Origin: Modicisalibacter coralii
GTDB lineage: Bacteria; Pseudomonadota; Gammaproteobacteria; Pseudomonadales; Halomonadaceae
Length of the DNA stretch: 64,000 nt
Reading direction: 5' to 3'
Assembly: GCF_004117855.1 (NCBI RefSeq)
Contig: NZ_QWBW01000008.1
Location: forward strand, 1-64,000
Made by a program: the position numbers and the translations under genes. The notes beneath the pieces were generated by a model. The model ran no database searches and was not told the DNA's origin. It was given only the letters and a program-made list of their open reading frames with translations. Below, piece after piece: positions 24,992 to 36,697 of the stretch; within the stretch, counting starts at the first letter, position 1; each line of letters opens with the position of its first letter.

Positions 24992-25916
24992 GATCGCGCC
25001 CCACGTCGAGACGGTGGTCATCGTGGTGCTGGGATTGCTGTGCGTCGCCAGCCTGTCGCGTGTGTGGCTTCGCCAGCGCTATCCGCAGCGCGACTGGCTG
25101 GAGCTCAAGCAGCGCATCCGCTCCTGGTGGTGGATGATCGGCCTGTTGTTCGTCGTTCTGTTGTTGAACCGCGAAGCCGGCATCGTCTTCTTCGCCTGCC
25201 TCAGCTACCTGGCGCTCAAGGAGTTCTTCTCGATCGTGCCGACGCGCCTGGTGGATCGCCGCGTGCTGTTCTGGGCCTATCTGGCGATTCCCGTGCAGTA
25301 CCTGTGGATCTGGCAGGCGTGGTACGGCATGTTCAGCATCTTCGTGCCGGTCTACGTTTTCCTGTTCCTGCCGGTACGCATGCTGCTGCTCGGCGACAGT
25401 CAGGGGTTCATCCGCGCGGCGGGGGTGATCCACTGGATGGTGATGCTGGCGATCTACTGCATCGGCTACCTGGCGGCTCTGCTGACGCTGCCGGTACTCA
25501 ATCCGGCGGCGGGTTACCTGGGGCCGGTGTTGTTCGTCGTCTTCATCACCCAGTTCAACGACGTCTGCCAGTACGTCTGGGGCAAGCGGGTCGGCAAGCG
25601 CCCGATTCTGCCGCAGGTCAGTCCGAACAAGACCTGGGGCGGCTTTCTGGGCGGCGTCGCCACGGTGACGCTCTGCGCCGGGCTGGCCGGCCCCTACCTG
25701 ACCGGCATGTCCTGGGCGCTGTCGATGGGTGCGGGCGTGCTGATCGCCGTGTGCGGCTTCTTCGGCGACGTGGTGATCTCCTCGGTCAAGCGCGATCTCG
25801 GCATCAAGGACACCGGACAACTGATCCCGGGGCACGGCGGGGTGCTCGATCGGCTCGACAGCATCATCTACACGGCGCCGGTCTTCTTCCATTTCTATCG
25901 CTTCTTCGCCTACTGA
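24984..25916 (+). CDS. phosphatidate cytidylyltransferase (CdsA family)
   Basis: Membrane enzyme (310 aa, about eight hydrophobic segments) that makes CDP-diacylglycerol from CTP and phosphatidate. The C-terminal CdsA signature is complete: SVKRDLGIKDTGQLIPGHGGVLDRLDSI. An upstream NDVCQYVWGKRVGKRPILPQ plus SPNKTWGGFLGG completes the active-site region. It sits between a CDP-alcohol transferase and a PlsC-type acyltransferase gene. The operon could produce a phospholipid from lysophosphatidate in three steps. It is probably a second CDP-DAG synthase next to the housekeeping copy by bamA/dxr, which is not in this window. Confidence 0.93.
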   Translation: MFEIAPHVETVVIVVLGLLCVASLSRVWLRQRYPQRDWLELKQRIRSWWWMIGLLFVVLLLNREAGIVFFACLSYLALKEFFSIVPTRLVDRRVLFWAYLAIPVQYLWIWQAWYGMFSIFVPVYVFLFLPVRMLLLGDSQGFIRAAGVIHWMVMLAIYCIGYLAALLTLPVLNPAAGYLGPVLFVVFITQFNDVCQYVWGKRVGKRPILPQVSPNKTWGGFLGGVATVTLCAGLAGPYLTGMSWALSMGAGVLIAVCGFFGDVVISSVKRDLGIKDTGQLIPGHGGVLDRLDSIIYTAPVFFHFYRFFAY

Positions 25917-25925
25917 GGTGGCGTC

Positions 25926-26579
25926 ATGCAGCGCTGGCTGAAAGTGCTCTTCTTTCTACTGGTCGTTCGGCCGCTGATCGTGTTCGTCATCGGTCTCAAT
26001 GTGTTCCAGCGCGAGCGGCTGCCGCGACACGGCCCGCACGTGCTGGTCGCCAACCACAACAGTCATCTCGATACGCTGGTATTGATGAGCCTGTTCTCGT
26101 GGCGGGACCTGGCGCGCGTGCGCCCCGTGGCGGCGGCGGATTATTTTCTCGCCAACCGTTGGCTGGCCTGGTTTTCGACCCGGGTCCTCGACATCATTCC
26201 GGTCCACCGCGATGGCCGTGGCGACCGGGGCGATCCGCTGGCCGACTGCCGTGCGGCGCTGGCGGCGGGCGATATCGTGATCCTGTTCCCGGAAGGGAGC
26301 CGAGGCCGGCCCGAAGCGATGCAGCCGTTGAAGAAAGGCGTCTTTCATCTGCTCAAGGAGAGTCCCGAGATACCGCTGACGCCAGTCATGCTGCGTGGTC
26401 TGGGGCGGGCCCTGCCGAAGGGCGAGGCGCTGCTGGTGCCGCGCAATTGCGATGTCGCCGTGGGCGAGGCGATGCATGTCGGCAGCGACAGTGCCGCTTG
26501 CATGGCGTCGCTCGAAGCGGCGTTCGCGATACTCGCGGAGCAGTGCCGGGGCAGTGCCTGGCTGGACGAATGGCAGTAG
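25926..26579 (+). CDS. 1-acyl-sn-glycerol-3-phosphate acyltransferase (PlsC family)
   Basis: Membrane-associated acyltransferase (217 aa). The catalytic NHxxxxD block is in VLVANHNSHLDTLVLMSL (about residues 40-57), and the phosphate-binding block is IVILFPEGSRGRPEAMQPLKKGVFHL (about 118-143). It acylates lysophosphatidate or a related lysolipid at the inner membrane. The gene starts 9 bp after cdsA-like and ends the lipid operon. TGAGGTGGCG precedes the ATG. Confidence 0.9.
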   Translation: MQRWLKVLFFLLVVRPLIVFVIGLNVFQRERLPRHGPHVLVANHNSHLDTLVLMSLFSWRDLARVRPVAAADYFLANRWLAWFSTRVLDIIPVHRDGRGDRGDPLADCRAALAAGDIVILFPEGSRGRPEAMQPLKKGVFHLLKESPEIPLTPVMLRGLGRALPKGEALLVPRNCDVAVGEAMHVGSDSAACMASLEAAFAILAEQCRGSAWLDEWQ

Positions 26580-28067
<1,488 letters not shown>

Positions 28068-28087
28068 TCGAGACGGCGGGAAGGGTA

Positions 28088-28113
28088 AGCGCGGCACCCT
28101 CGGGTGCCGCGCT
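28088..28113. terminator. hairpin between convergent tadA and lipoprotein genes
   Basis: AGCGCGGCACCC (28088-28099) pairs perfectly with GGGTGCCGCGCT (28102-28113). It sits in the 51-bp gap between two convergent genes and is likely a bidirectional terminator, although there is no clear T-run. Confidence 0.65.
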
Positions 28114-28118
28114 GGGGG

Positions 28119-29816
28119 TCACTCTTTCCAGTCGACCCGGCTTTCGAGCACCAGGCCGCTGTCGGCCATGCGGACATCGATGTTCATGGCATCGATGTGC
28201 TCGAACTGGGCGCGGGCGCTTGCGAGCTCGCTGTCCAGCTCGTCGGCGAGCTCCCGGTTGCCCTGCATGGCCAGCAGTCCCTGGGTCATGTCCAGCCATT
28301 GCAGATACATTGCCCCGGAGATACGCAGGTGCATCAGGTGGCCGGCGTCGGCGTCGTCACCCTGCAACTGATCGGTGAGCCGTGTCTTCTCGCCGTCGCC
28401 CACGGCCACGCCCAGGGCCTTGTCGCTCATGGCGGCCCAGCCCGGCTGGCCGTTGAGCATGGCGAGCCACTGTTGCGGCAGGGAGACCGCGCCCGAGTCC
28501 GGCGTCAGGCGCAGCTCGGCGAGCTGCGGCACCATGCTCTGGCCCATGGCCAGCAGGCCGTCGGGATTGCTGGCGGCGATGATCGCCGCGCCCTTGACGT
28601 CGGGGATGCCGTTCGTGGCGGTATCCATGGCGTCGAGGATCAGGCGCACGCCGCGCAGGTCGCCGAACGGCGGCATCGCCAGCATGTTGATGCGTTGTCC
28701 GAGCTCGTCGAGCTGGCCGTTGAGCTCGGCGAGTTGCGGGCATTCGAAGGGCTTGGCCTGGAGGCTGTCGATCTGCTCGCGCAGCACCGTGCGCAGCGTC
28801 GGCATGGGCAGCGCCATGGCCATATCGAAGGGCGCGTCGGTCGCGGCGCCGAGTCCGGGCAGCGGCGTACGCAAGGTAGCGAACGGCTTGGCGATGTCCG
28901 ACATCAGGGACACGTCCATACGCTGTTCGACATGGTCCGCCTCGAGCGCCGTGTAGCCGAGACTCAGTTGCGGTACCCAGCCGGCGATGCGTTCGGCATC
29001 CGCGCGGCAGGCCGCGGAAACGGCCGTCGGCGCCTGCCCGGTGGCCTGCTCGCGCATCGCTTTGACGGTATCGACGAGCGGGTCCTCGTCACCGATGAGC
29101 AGGGTCACCAGACGCTGGGTATCGATGTAGCCGGTGCCGTAGGGCAGGTAGCCCTTGGCGTCGGCGAGCTTGGTCAAGGTGTCGCTGGCGCTCTTCTCGG
29201 GCAGGCTGTCGCCGAGCAGTTCCGACAACAGGGTGTCATCGAGGGTGTCGGGCGCCAGGGCGAGAACCGCCCGGCCGTCGTGGACCGCGCTGATCAGTTG
29301 CAGCGGCGTGTCCGCGAGCGGCACCCGGCGATAGTCCGTGCCGTCCAGGTCGCGCGTCTCGAAGGTCGCGCCGGCGGCCTTCGCCAGGCGATCGAGGAAG
29401 TCCCGGTAACGCTGGGGATCGTCGACGCCCAACCGCAGTACCGGTGTCAGGCCAAGGCCGTAGAAGGCACTGAGCCCATACAGGTCGACGCCGATCGAGT
29501 CGGCCACCTGACGGTAGCCCTGCTTGCCCTCGAGTTCACCGGCGAGGGCCGCGAGGAGCCCGGCCATGGACTCGGCACCGTCGTCACGCAGCGCATCGGC
29601 GGCCTGGGTCAGTTGCCGCCGATGCTCGTCGATCTGGGCATCGAGGGAGGCCAGCGGCGTCTCGAGGGCCGCCTCGTCGGGCGTCTCGTAGGTGGCGAAC
29701 AGGTAGGGCGTGTCGGCCGGCACGTGGGCCAGCGGCGAGGAGGTCCCGGAGGATGAGTCGCCGCAACCGGCCAGCAAGAGGCCGGCGGCGGCGGTGGCGA
29801 GCAGTGCGCGTCGCAT
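28119..29816 (-). CDS. hypothetical lipoprotein, 565 aa
   Basis: I do not recognise this family. The chosen start gives a lipoprotein signal MRRALLATAAAGLLLAGCGD with a lipobox (LLAGC), then a Ser-rich linker (SSSGTSSPLA). The rest is soluble, acidic and rich in Leu/Asp, with no repeats or catalytic motif that I can assign. It carries two or three isolated Cys (about SAACRAD and PFECPQ). A +2 residue of Gly does not argue for inner-membrane retention, so outer-membrane location is likely. It is a lone transcription unit between tadA and mltF. Domain-level features such as ADTPYLFATYETPDEAA near the mature N-terminus recall DUF3352-like proteins, with low certainty. Confidence 0.8.
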   Translation of the reverse strand: MRRALLATAAAGLLLAGCGDSSSGTSSPLAHVPADTPYLFATYETPDEAALETPLASLDAQIDEHRRQLTQAADALRDDGAESMAGLLAALAGELEGKQGYRQVADSIGVDLYGLSAFYGLGLTPVLRLGVDDPQRYRDFLDRLAKAAGATFETRDLDGTDYRRVPLADTPLQLISAVHDGRAVLALAPDTLDDTLLSELLGDSLPEKSASDTLTKLADAKGYLPYGTGYIDTQRLVTLLIGDEDPLVDTVKAMREQATGQAPTAVSAACRADAERIAGWVPQLSLGYTALEADHVEQRMDVSLMSDIAKPFATLRTPLPGLGAATDAPFDMAMALPMPTLRTVLREQIDSLQAKPFECPQLAELNGQLDELGQRINMLAMPPFGDLRGVRLILDAMDTATNGIPDVKGAAIIAASNPDGLLAMGQSMVPQLAELRLTPDSGAVSLPQQWLAMLNGQPGWAAMSDKALGVAVGDGEKTRLTDQLQGDDADAGHLMHLRISGAMYLQWLDMTQGLLAMQGNRELADELDSELASARAQFEHIDAMNIDVRMADSGLVLESRVDWKE

Positions 29817-30016
29817 GGTGAGGCGTTCCTTTGTCGCTGTGCGTTGAATGATCCCGGCTCGTTGGCCGGACAAGGTCGGACGGGAAGCACTGGGCCACTC
29901 TGTCGGTGGCTATCGTTTTTCAGGGACGGGGCGATGCCCGATTCCCAGGCTCGCCGGGCATTATCGGCGAGTGACGCCCATTATGCAGCCGTGGGCGGAA
30001 TTTTTCCGCCCCCGGT

Positions 30017-31474
30017 TCACAATACCGGTGGCACCACGTCGAAGAGTTGCTGGGTGTCCTCGTCGCTGGGCTCGCGCTGGTTGAGCTGGAAGAACTGCTG
30101 CTCGGTGCGCTCGATGTAGTTGAGGATCTCGTAGTAGCGGCGGATGTTGCGCACGTAGATCACCGGCTCGCCGCCGCGGGCGTAGCCGTGGCGGACCCGC
30201 GAATACCACTCGCGCTTCTGCAGCAACGGCAGCGCCTCGCGCACGTCGGCCCAGCTGTAGGGGTCGCCGCCCTGCATGTCGACGATCTTCTGGGCGTCGT
30301 AGAGATGGCCCAGGCCGACGTTGTAGGCGGCCAGCGCCATCCAGGTGCGGTCCGGCTCGGTGATCTCCTCCTGCAGGCGCCGTTTCGTCTCGAGCAGATA
30401 CTGGGCGCCGCCCTCGATGCTCTGACGGGGGTCGAGGCGGTTGTCGACGCCGACTTCCTCGGCGGTGCGCTCGGTGAGCATCATCAGCCCGCGCACCCCG
30501 GTCGGTGACGTGGCCCTGGGTTTCCAGTGCGACTCCTGATAACCCAGCGCGGCGAGCAGCTTCCAGTCGAAGCCGGTGTCCTTGGCGGCGGCGACGAACT
30601 CGGCCTTGTAGGTGTCGAGTCGCTGGTTGGCCTGCTGGATGAAGGTACGGGCGCCGACGTATTCCAGGTAGTCGTCGTGGCCGAAATAGCGTTCGACCAG
30701 GTCGTCCAGGGTGCCGTCGGCCTGCATGTCGTCGAGGAAGCGGTTGACCCGCTCGAGCAGCCCCAGGCCGCTGTCGGCGGGCAGCGCCCAGGCCAGGCTC
30801 AGCGGGTCACCGATCAGGAAACCGTTCTCGACGCCGGGAAAGAACAGCCGGTTGAGCTTGAACTGGTGCTGGTAGATCACCGCCGCGTCGAGTTCGCCGT
30901 TCTCGACCAGGCTCAGCAGGTCGGCGACCTCGATGTCGGCGGATTCCTTCCAGGTCAGTTCGGGCAGGTCGTTCTGCAGTTCGCGCAGTACCAGGCTGGC
31001 GCCCGAACCCTTGAGCACGCCGACCGAACGACCGACCAGATCCTGGGTGCTGTCGATCGGCGGCAGGCCCCGGCGATACACCACCAGTGGCTTGAGCGTC
31101 ATGATCGCGCGACTGAAATGCACCCCCGTCAGGGTCGGGTCGAGGGGCAGGGCCGCCGCGCCCAGGTCGGCGTCGCCGTCGCGTACCGCGGCGAGCACGT
31201 CGTCGATGTTGCCGTCGCTGTCCAGCGCCAGGCTGACGCCGAGGCGGTCGGCGAAGCGCTTGACCAGCTCGAACTCGAAGCCGGTCGGCCCCTGACGCCC
31301 CTGGTAGTAGGTGGTCGGGGTGTTGCGCGTGGCGACCTGGATGAAATCCCGGGCGCGGATCGCATCGAGCAGCGGGTCCCCGGGCGTCGCCTGCCAGGCC
31401 GGCCAGCCCAGCAGCAGCAATCCCAGCACGATGAGCGTCGTCCGGCGCGGGTGGCGGGCGAGGGCCTTGAGCAT
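30017..31474 (-). CDS. mltF: membrane-bound lytic murein transglycosylase F (MltF)
   Basis: Peptidoglycan lytic transglycosylase (485 aa) acting in the periplasm. An N-terminal membrane/signal segment (about residues 12-24) leads to a solute-binding-like regulatory domain (about 45-265, e.g. [24 protein letters not shown]) and a C-terminal SLT catalytic domain. The catalytic Glu is Glu314 in [26 protein letters not shown]. The order matches E. coli MltF, the usual divergent neighbour of purL in gammaproteobacteria; the 168-bp gap to purL holds both promoters. Confidence 0.94.
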   Translation of the reverse strand: MLKALARHPRRTTLIVLGLLLLGWPAWQATPGDPLLDAIRARDFIQVATRNTPTTYYQGRQGPTGFEFELVKRFADRLGVSLALDSDGNIDDVLAAVRDGDADLGAAALPLDPTLTGVHFSRAIMTLKPLVVYRRGLPPIDSTQDLVGRSVGVLKGSGASLVLRELQNDLPELTWKESADIEVADLLSLVENGELDAAVIYQHQFKLNRLFFPGVENGFLIGDPLSLAWALPADSGLGLLERVNRFLDDMQADGTLDDLVERYFGHDDYLEYVGARTFIQQANQRLDTYKAEFVAAAKDTGFDWKLLAALGYQESHWKPRATSPTGVRGLMMLTERTAEEVGVDNRLDPRQSIEGGAQYLLETKRRLQEEITEPDRTWMALAAYNVGLGHLYDAQKIVDMQGGDPYSWADVREALPLLQKREWYSRVRHGYARGGEPVIYVRNIRRYYEILNYIERTEQQFFQLNQREPSDEDTQQLFDVVPPVL

Positions 31475-31551
31475 GCGTTGCCGTCGGTTGCAGTGAGCGG
31501 CTCACCATACCCGGCCCCCCGTGGGCTGTCATCCCGGCCGATTCCACGGAT

Positions 31552-31580
31552 TTCTCGAAGGACGGGCTTTCCAGTATCAT
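31552..31580 (+). promoter_or_regulatory. possible purL promoter
   Basis: A -10-like TATCAT (31575-31580) is followed by a GTGCGC discriminator. A poor -35 (TTCTCG, 31552-31557) lies 17 bp upstream. No clear PurR-type operator was seen by eye. This is a weak call. Confidence 0.3.
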
Positions 31581-31642
31581 GTGCGCTCGTCGCCGCCGTC
31601 CGCGGTCCCCATTTTCGGCTTTCTTCAGAGGCTTCTTTCGAC

Positions 31643-34600
31643 ATGCTCGAACTGCGAGGAGCGCCCGCCCTTTCCGCTTTCCGTCATGCCAAGTTGTTGG
31701 CCGCCCTGCGAGATCGGGTACCCGAGGTCGAGACGCTGCATGCCGATTACGTCCACTTCGTGGATCTCGACGGCGAGCTGGATGCCGGCGATCGTGCGGT
31801 GCTCGACAGTCTGCTGGCCTACGGCGCCGAGGCCGATCCCGCCGCGCCGCGCGACGGTCATCTGTTCCTGGTGGTGCCGCGCCTGGGTACCATTTCGCCG
31901 TGGTCGTCCAAGGCCACCGATATTGCCCGCAACTGCGGCCTGTCACGGGTCCGGCGCATCGAGCGCGGTCTCGCCTACCGGGTCAAGCTCGACGGGGTGC
32001 TCAGCGAGGCGGCCTTCGAGGCGATCGTCGCCACCCTGCACGATCGCATGACCGAATCGGTGCTGGCGAATGCCAGCGACGCGTCCCGGCTGTTCGCCCA
32101 CCAGGCGCCGGCACCGCTCGGCCAAGTGGATATTCTCGGTGGCGGCCGCGAGGCGTTGGTCCGCGCCAACGGCGAGCTGGGCCTGGCGCTGGCCGAGGAC
32201 GAGATCGACTACCTGGTCGAGGCGTTCGCCAACCTGGATCGCAACCCCAGCGATGTCGAACTGATGATGTTCGCCCAGGCCAACTCCGAGCATTGCCGCC
32301 ACAAGATCTTCAACGCCGAATGGACCATCGATGGCGAGGCGCAGCCGCACTCGCTGTTCCAGATGATCAAGAACACCCACGAACAGGCACCTGAAGGCAT
32401 CCTCTCCGCCTACAGCGACAACGCCGCGGTGATCGAGGGCACCGAGGCAGGGCGCTTCTTCGCCGCACCGCGGCTGGGCGACGGCGAGGCCCGCTACGCG
32501 GCGAGCCGCGAGCCGATCCATATCCTCATGAAGGTGGAGACCCATAACCACCCCACGGCGATCGCCCCGCACCCCGGCGCGGCCACTGGCTCGGGCGGCG
32601 AGATCCGCGACGAGGGGGCCACCGGCCGCGGCGGCAAGCCCAAGGCCGGCCTGACCGGCTTCGCGGTCTCCAACCTGCGTATCCCCGAATTCGTCCAGCC
32701 CTGGGAAGCCTTCGATTACGGCAAGCCCGAGCGCATTCAGTCGGCGCTGGAGATCATGCTCGAGGCACCGATCGGCGGCGCGGCGTTCAACAACGAGTTC
32801 GGCCGCCCCAACCTGACCGGCTACTTCCGTACCTACGAGCAGGACGCGGTGGGCGCCGACGGGATCGAGCGCCGCGGCTACCACAAGCCGATCATGGTCG
32901 CCGGCGGTTACGGCAACATCCGCGCCGACCACGTCGAGAAGGGCGAGATTCCCGTCGGCGCCCGGCTGATCGTGATGGGCGGGCCGGCGATGCTGATCGG
33001 CCTGGGCGGCGGCGCGGCATCATCCATGGCCTCCGGCAGCTCCAGCGAGGATCTCGACTTCGCCTCGGTGCAGCGTGACAATCCCGAGATCGAGCGTCGC
33101 GCCCAGGAAGTGATCGACCGCTGCTGGGCGCTGGGCGACGCCAATCCCATCGCCTTCATCCACGACGTCGGCGCCGGCGGGCTGTCCAATGCCCTGCCCG
33201 AGCTGGTCAAGGACGGCGGCCGTGGCGGGCGCTTCGAGCTGCGCGAGGTGCCCAACGCCGAGCCGGGCATGAGCCCGCTGGAGATCTGGTGCAACGAGGC
33301 TCAGGAGCGCTACGTGCTGGCGGTAGCGGCCGAGGACCTCGAGGCCTTCGACGCGCTGTGCCAGCGCGAGCGCTGCCCCTACGCGGTGGTCGGCGAGGCC
33401 ACCGAGGCTCATCATCTGCGCGTCCACGACGGCCACTTCGACAGCCTGCCGGTGGACCTGCCGATGAGCGTGCTGTTCGGCAAGCCGCCCAAGATGCAGC
33501 GGAGCTTTGAACGCGAGGCACGGCCGATGCCCGGCGCCGACTTCGACAACCTCGACCTGCGCGAGGCGCTCGACCGCGTGCTGCGCCTGCCGGCGGTGGC
33601 GTCGAAGAGCTTTTTGATCACCATCGGCGACCGTTCGATCACCGGCCAGGTCGCCCGCGACCAGATGGTCGGCCCCTGGCAGGTACCGGTGGCCGACTGC
33701 GCGGTGACCACGGCGAGTTACGACACCCATGCCGGCGAGGCGATGGCGATGGGCGAGCGTCCGCCGATGGCGCTGATCGATCCCGCCGCCAGCGCGCGCC
33801 TGGCGGTGGCTGAGGCGATCACCAATCTGGCGGCGGCGCCGATCGCCAAACTCGGTGACGTCAAGCTCTCCGCCAACTGGATGAGTGCCGCCGACCAACC
33901 GGGCGAGAACCAGGCGCTGTATGACGCCGTGCATACGGTAGGCATGGAGCTCTGCCCGGCGCTGGGCATCGCCATTCCGGTGGGCAAGGACTCGATGTCG
34001 ATGCGCACCGCCTGGCAGGCTGGCGAGGACGAGGCCGTCGAGGAGAAGGCGGTGACCTCGCCGTTGAGCCTCAACGTCACCGGGTTCGCCCCGGTCACCG
34101 ACGCTCTCAGGACGCTGACCCCGCAGCTGCGTCTCGATCAGGACGAGAGCGACCTGATCCTGATCGACCTCGGCGGTGGCAAGAACCGCCTGGGCGGTTC
34201 GGCGCTGGCCCAGGTCTACGGTCAGGTGGGCGACGAATGCCCGGACCTCGACGACGCCGAGGATCTCAAGGCATTCTTCACCGTGATCCAGGGGCTCAAC
34301 GCCGACGGCAAGCTGCTCGCCTACCATGACCGCAGCGACGGCGGCCTACTGGTGACCTTGCTGGAGATGGCCTTCGCCGGCCGTGGCGGCCTGGAGATCA
34401 AGCTCGACTGGCTGATCGACGACGGCTATTCGGCAGCCAGCGCGCTGTTCGCCGAGGAGCTCGGCGCGGTAATCCAGGTCGACCGCCAGGACACCGAGTT
34501 CGTGCTCGCCCAGTTTGCCGCGGCAGGTATCGACACCTGCGGCGTCATCGCCCGCCCGCGCTACGATGACCAGGTGCGCGTCACGCTGTTCGAGGAGCCG

Positions 34601-35581
34601 CTGCTCGAGACCACCCGCGCACTGACTCAGCGCACCTGGGCCGAGACCAGCTACCGGATGCAGGCGCTGCGCGACAACCCCGAATGTGCCAAGGCCGAGT
34701 ACGACGATCTGCTCGACCTGCGCGATCCGGGACTCTCTGCCGAGCCGACCTTCGACGTCGACGAGGACATCACGGCGCCATTCGTCGCTCCTCATATCAA
34801 TACCGCGCGCCCGCGCATGGCGATCCTCCGCGAGCAGGGCGTCAACGGCCATGTCGAGATGGCCGCGGCCTTCGACAAGGCCGGCTTCGAGGCGATCGAT
34901 GTGCACATGAGCGACATCCTCGAGGGCCGCGTGTCACTGGAGACCTTCAAGGGGCTGGTTGCCTGCGGCGGCTTCTCTTACGGCGATGTGCTGGGTGCCG
35001 GCGGCGGCTGGGCCAAGTCGGTGCTGTTCAACGAGCGGGCGCGCGGCGATTTCGCGGCGTTCTTCGAACGCGACGACAGCTTCTCCCTGGGGGTGTGCAA
35101 CGGCTGCCAGATGCTCTCCCAGCTCAAGGAGCTGATCCCCGGCGCCGAGAGCTGGCCACGCTTCGTGCGCAATGAATCCGAGCAGTTCGAAGCGCGGGTC
35201 TCGATGGTTCAGGTCGAGAAGAGCCCGTCGATCCTGCTTGCTGGCATGGAAGGCTCGCGGTTGCCGATCGCCGTGGCTCATGGCGAAGGGCGCGCCGAGT
35301 TCCGCGACAGCGGCCATCTGCGGGCCATGCAGCGCAGCGACCAGATCGCCCTGCGCTACGTCGACAACTACGGTCAGGTGACCACCCACTACCCGGCCAA
35401 CCCCAACGGCTCGGCGTCGGGCATCACCGGCCTGACCACGCCGGACGGCCGGGTGACCATCATGATGCCGCATCCCGAGCGGGTGGCGCGGGCGGTCACC
35501 AACTCGTGGCGGCCAGCCGAGTGGACCCGTGACGGGGCCTGGATGCGGCTGTTCCGCAACGCCAGGGTGTGGCTCGGCTGA
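31643..35581 (+). CDS. purL: phosphoribosylformylglycinamidine synthase PurL (large form)
   Basis: Single-chain FGAM synthase (1312 aa), fourth step of purine synthesis. Order: an N-terminal PurS-like part; the linker [18 protein letters not shown]; two AIRS-like halves with the ATP and FGAR sites ([33 protein letters not shown]); and a C-terminal glutamine amidotransferase. Its nucleophile is Cys1152 in [13 protein letters not shown], and the His/Glu pair is in [11 protein letters not shown]. The ATG chosen gives the normal [14 protein letters not shown] start; the open frame extends far upstream but overlaps mltF. A strong hairpin follows the stop. Confidence 0.97.
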   Translation: MLELRGAPALSAFRHAKLLAALRDRVPEVETLHADYVHFVDLDGELDAGDRAVLDSLLAYGAEADPAAPRDGHLFLVVPRLGTISPWSSKATDIARNCGLSRVRRIERGLAYRVKLDGVLSEAAFEAIVATLHDRMTESVLANASDASRLFAHQAPAPLGQVDILGGGREALVRANGELGLALAEDEIDYLVEAFANLDRNPSDVELMMFAQANSEHCRHKIFNAEWTIDGEAQPHSLFQMIKNTHEQAPEGILSAYSDNAAVIEGTEAGRFFAAPRLGDGEARYAASREPIHILMKVETHNHPTAIAPHPGAATGSGGEIRDEGATGRGGKPKAGLTGFAVSNLRIPEFVQPWEAFDYGKPERIQSALEIMLEAPIGGAAFNNEFGRPNLTGYFRTYEQDAVGADGIERRGYHKPIMVAGGYGNIRADHVEKGEIPVGARLIVMGGPAMLIGLGGGAASSMASGSSSEDLDFASVQRDNPEIERRAQEVIDRCWALGDANPIAFIHDVGAGGLSNALPELVKDGGRGGRFELREVPNAEPGMSPLEIWCNEAQERYVLAVAAEDLEAFDALCQRERCPYAVVGEATEAHHLRVHDGHFDSLPVDLPMSVLFGKPPKMQRSFEREARPMPGADFDNLDLREALDRVLRLPAVASKSFLITIGDRSITGQVARDQMVGPWQVPVADCAVTTASYDTHAGEAMAMGERPPMALIDPAASARLAVAEAITNLAAAPIAKLGDVKLSANWMSAADQPGENQALYDAVHTVGMELCPALGIAIPVGKDSMSMRTAWQAGEDEAVEEKAVTSPLSLNVTGFAPVTDALRTLTPQLRLDQDESDLILIDLGGGKNRLGGSALAQVYGQVGDECPDLDDAEDLKAFFTVIQGLNADGKLLAYHDRSDGGLLVTLLEMAFAGRGGLEIKLDWLIDDGYSAASALFAEELGAVIQVDRQDTEFVLAQFAAAGIDTCGVIARPRYDDQVRVTLFEEPLLETTRALTQRTWAETSYRMQALRDNPECAKAEYDDLLDLRDPGLSAEPTFDVDEDITAPFVAPHINTARPRMAILREQGVNGHVEMAAAFDKAGFEAIDVHMSDILEGRVSLETFKGLVACGGFSYGDVLGAGGGWAKSVLFNERARGDFAAFFERDDSFSLGVCNGCQMLSQLKELIPGAESWPRFVRNESEQFEARVSMVQVEKSPSILLAGMEGSRLPIAVAHGEGRAEFRDSGHLRAMQRSDQIALRYVDNYGQVTTHYPANPNGSASGITGLTTPDGRVTIMMPHPERVARAVTNSWRPAEWTRDGAWMRLFRNARVWLG

Positions 35582-35602
35582 GGGACGGCGCGAGCTGACT
35601 GC

Positions 35603-35634
35603 GCAACGGGCCTGCCGACTGGCAGGCCCGTTGC
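35603..35634 (+). terminator. hairpin after purL
   Basis: A perfect 14-bp stem, GCAACGGGCCTGCC (35603-35616) with GGCAGGCCCGTTGC (35621-35634), around GACT, 21 bp after the purL stop. The following bases (ATGTTGG) are not a T-tract, so this may be a 3' stabiliser as well as a terminator. Confidence 0.7.
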
Positions 35635-35699
35635 ATGTTGGAGCTGGCCCGAGGCCGATGGGCAAAGAGCCCATCGGGGTTAATGTCTGAACGGTGTCC

Positions 35700-36014
35700 T
35701 TATTCGGGGCGTATCGCGGTGTAGAAGAAGCGCACGCTCGGCTCGCCGTCGAGCAGCGGCGCGCTACCCTCCTTGAACGGGGCGTAGTGGGGCATCTGCT
35801 TGTGGTGCTCGTAGGCGGCGCGATCGCGATAGACCTCGTGCAGCACGACGAGCTCGTCGCCACCTTCCGGGGTCAGCACGTCGAAGGCCAGGCAGCCTTC
35901 CTCGTTGGCCAGCGACTCGCTGGCATCGTTGTGCGCCAGGGCAAGAAAGGCCGGCACCTGGCCGGGCTTGATACGAAATTCGGCAATGACCACGAAGCGC
36001 GTGGTATCGGTCAT
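35700..36014 (-). CDS. antibiotic biosynthesis monooxygenase (ABM) family protein
   Basis: Small dimeric ferredoxin-like-fold protein (104 aa) of the ABM/YgiN group. It shows VVIAEFRIKPGQVPAFLALAHNDASESLANEEGCLAFDVL, ELVVLHEVYRDRAAYEHHKQMPHYAPF and a short end, as in putative quinol monooxygenases. It needs no cofactor motif. Its role here is unknown; quinone handling or degradation of a small metabolite is possible. GGAGG lies 7 bp before the ATG. Confidence 0.88.
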   Translation of the reverse strand: MTDTTRFVVIAEFRIKPGQVPAFLALAHNDASESLANEEGCLAFDVLTPEGGDELVVLHEVYRDRAAYEHHKQMPHYAPFKEGSAPLLDGEPSVRFFYTAIRPE

Positions 36015-36121
36015 GAGGACCTCCTTGTCGGACGAGAGACTGACGGTACACGAGCCAGTGTACGTGTAACGCCGGACGTCTGCCGAGGGTGGAAGGCAGG
36101 AGGTAAAGCGTCCATTGACGC

Positions 36122-36156
36122 CAGAAGGCCGTCATCTTGTCGACGACGGCCTTCTG
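36122..36156 (-). terminator. 12-bp stem-loop after the zinc-ribbon gene
   Basis: CAGAAGGCCGTC (36122-36133) pairs with GACGGCCTTCTG (36145-36156) around an 11-base loop. It lies 59 bp beyond the stop of the minus-strand zinc-ribbon gene and before the ABM gene start. There is no T-run, so termination is uncertain. Confidence 0.5.
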
Positions 36157-36214
36157 ACGGAATCCGGCAAGCGCCGGTGCATGGCGGATGATGACTTGCC
36201 GAGGGGTGCTGCGG

Positions 36215-36451
36215 TCAGTGGCGCTCGGTGTCCGAGGTTTCCGGAGCGGGGCGCGGCGAGGCATCGTCGATACCCAGCTTTTCCTCGAGTTCGGCGAGTA
36301 TATGGCGAAAGTTGCTGATCATCTGATCGAAACGGCCGAAATCATGGCCGCAGCTGTCGCAGAAGACGTGGTACTGCCCCTCACGGCCCGGGGGGAAACG
36401 CTTTTCGCGGCTGCCGCATTCCGGGCATTCGGGACCTGTGGGTGCTTTCAT
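36215..36451 (-). CDS. small zinc-ribbon protein
   Basis: Short protein (78 aa from MKAPTGPECPECG) with a four-cysteine zinc ribbon: ECPECGSREKRF and FCDSCGHDFGRF, 20 residues apart. A helical segment FDQMISNFRHILAELEEKLGI follows, then an acidic, Pro-rich end. GAGGAG sits 9 bp before this ATG but directly against an ATG three codons upstream, so the shorter start is chosen. Function unknown; nucleic-acid or protein binding is likely. Confidence 0.8.
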   Translation of the reverse strand: MKAPTGPECPECGSREKRFPPGREGQYHVFCDSCGHDFGRFDQMISNFRHILAELEEKLGIDDASPRPAPETSDTERH

Positions 36452-36697
36452 GACGGCCATCTCCTCTTGCGATGTGGTCGATGTTGGATGGCAACGTCCG
36501 GTTGCCTGTTGCCCCTTCAGTATGTCGGGTTGTTGTCCGCTTCTTCAACTTTTGTCGCTGATGAAGGCATTCGACAGCGTGACCTCTCCCTGACTCGACC
36601 TGATGCTGCCGGGGGCGATGACCCGGAACGGAAACGCGGGATACCCTGTTCGCAGCGAGCGGGAACGCGGGAACGGCATGGCCCGCGCTCCCGCCTC

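Noticed and set aside
30527-31642. N-terminal extension of PurL
   Set aside because: Upstream in-frame codons run antisense through mltF and give a low-complexity peptide; the ATG at 31643 gives the normal PurL N-terminus.
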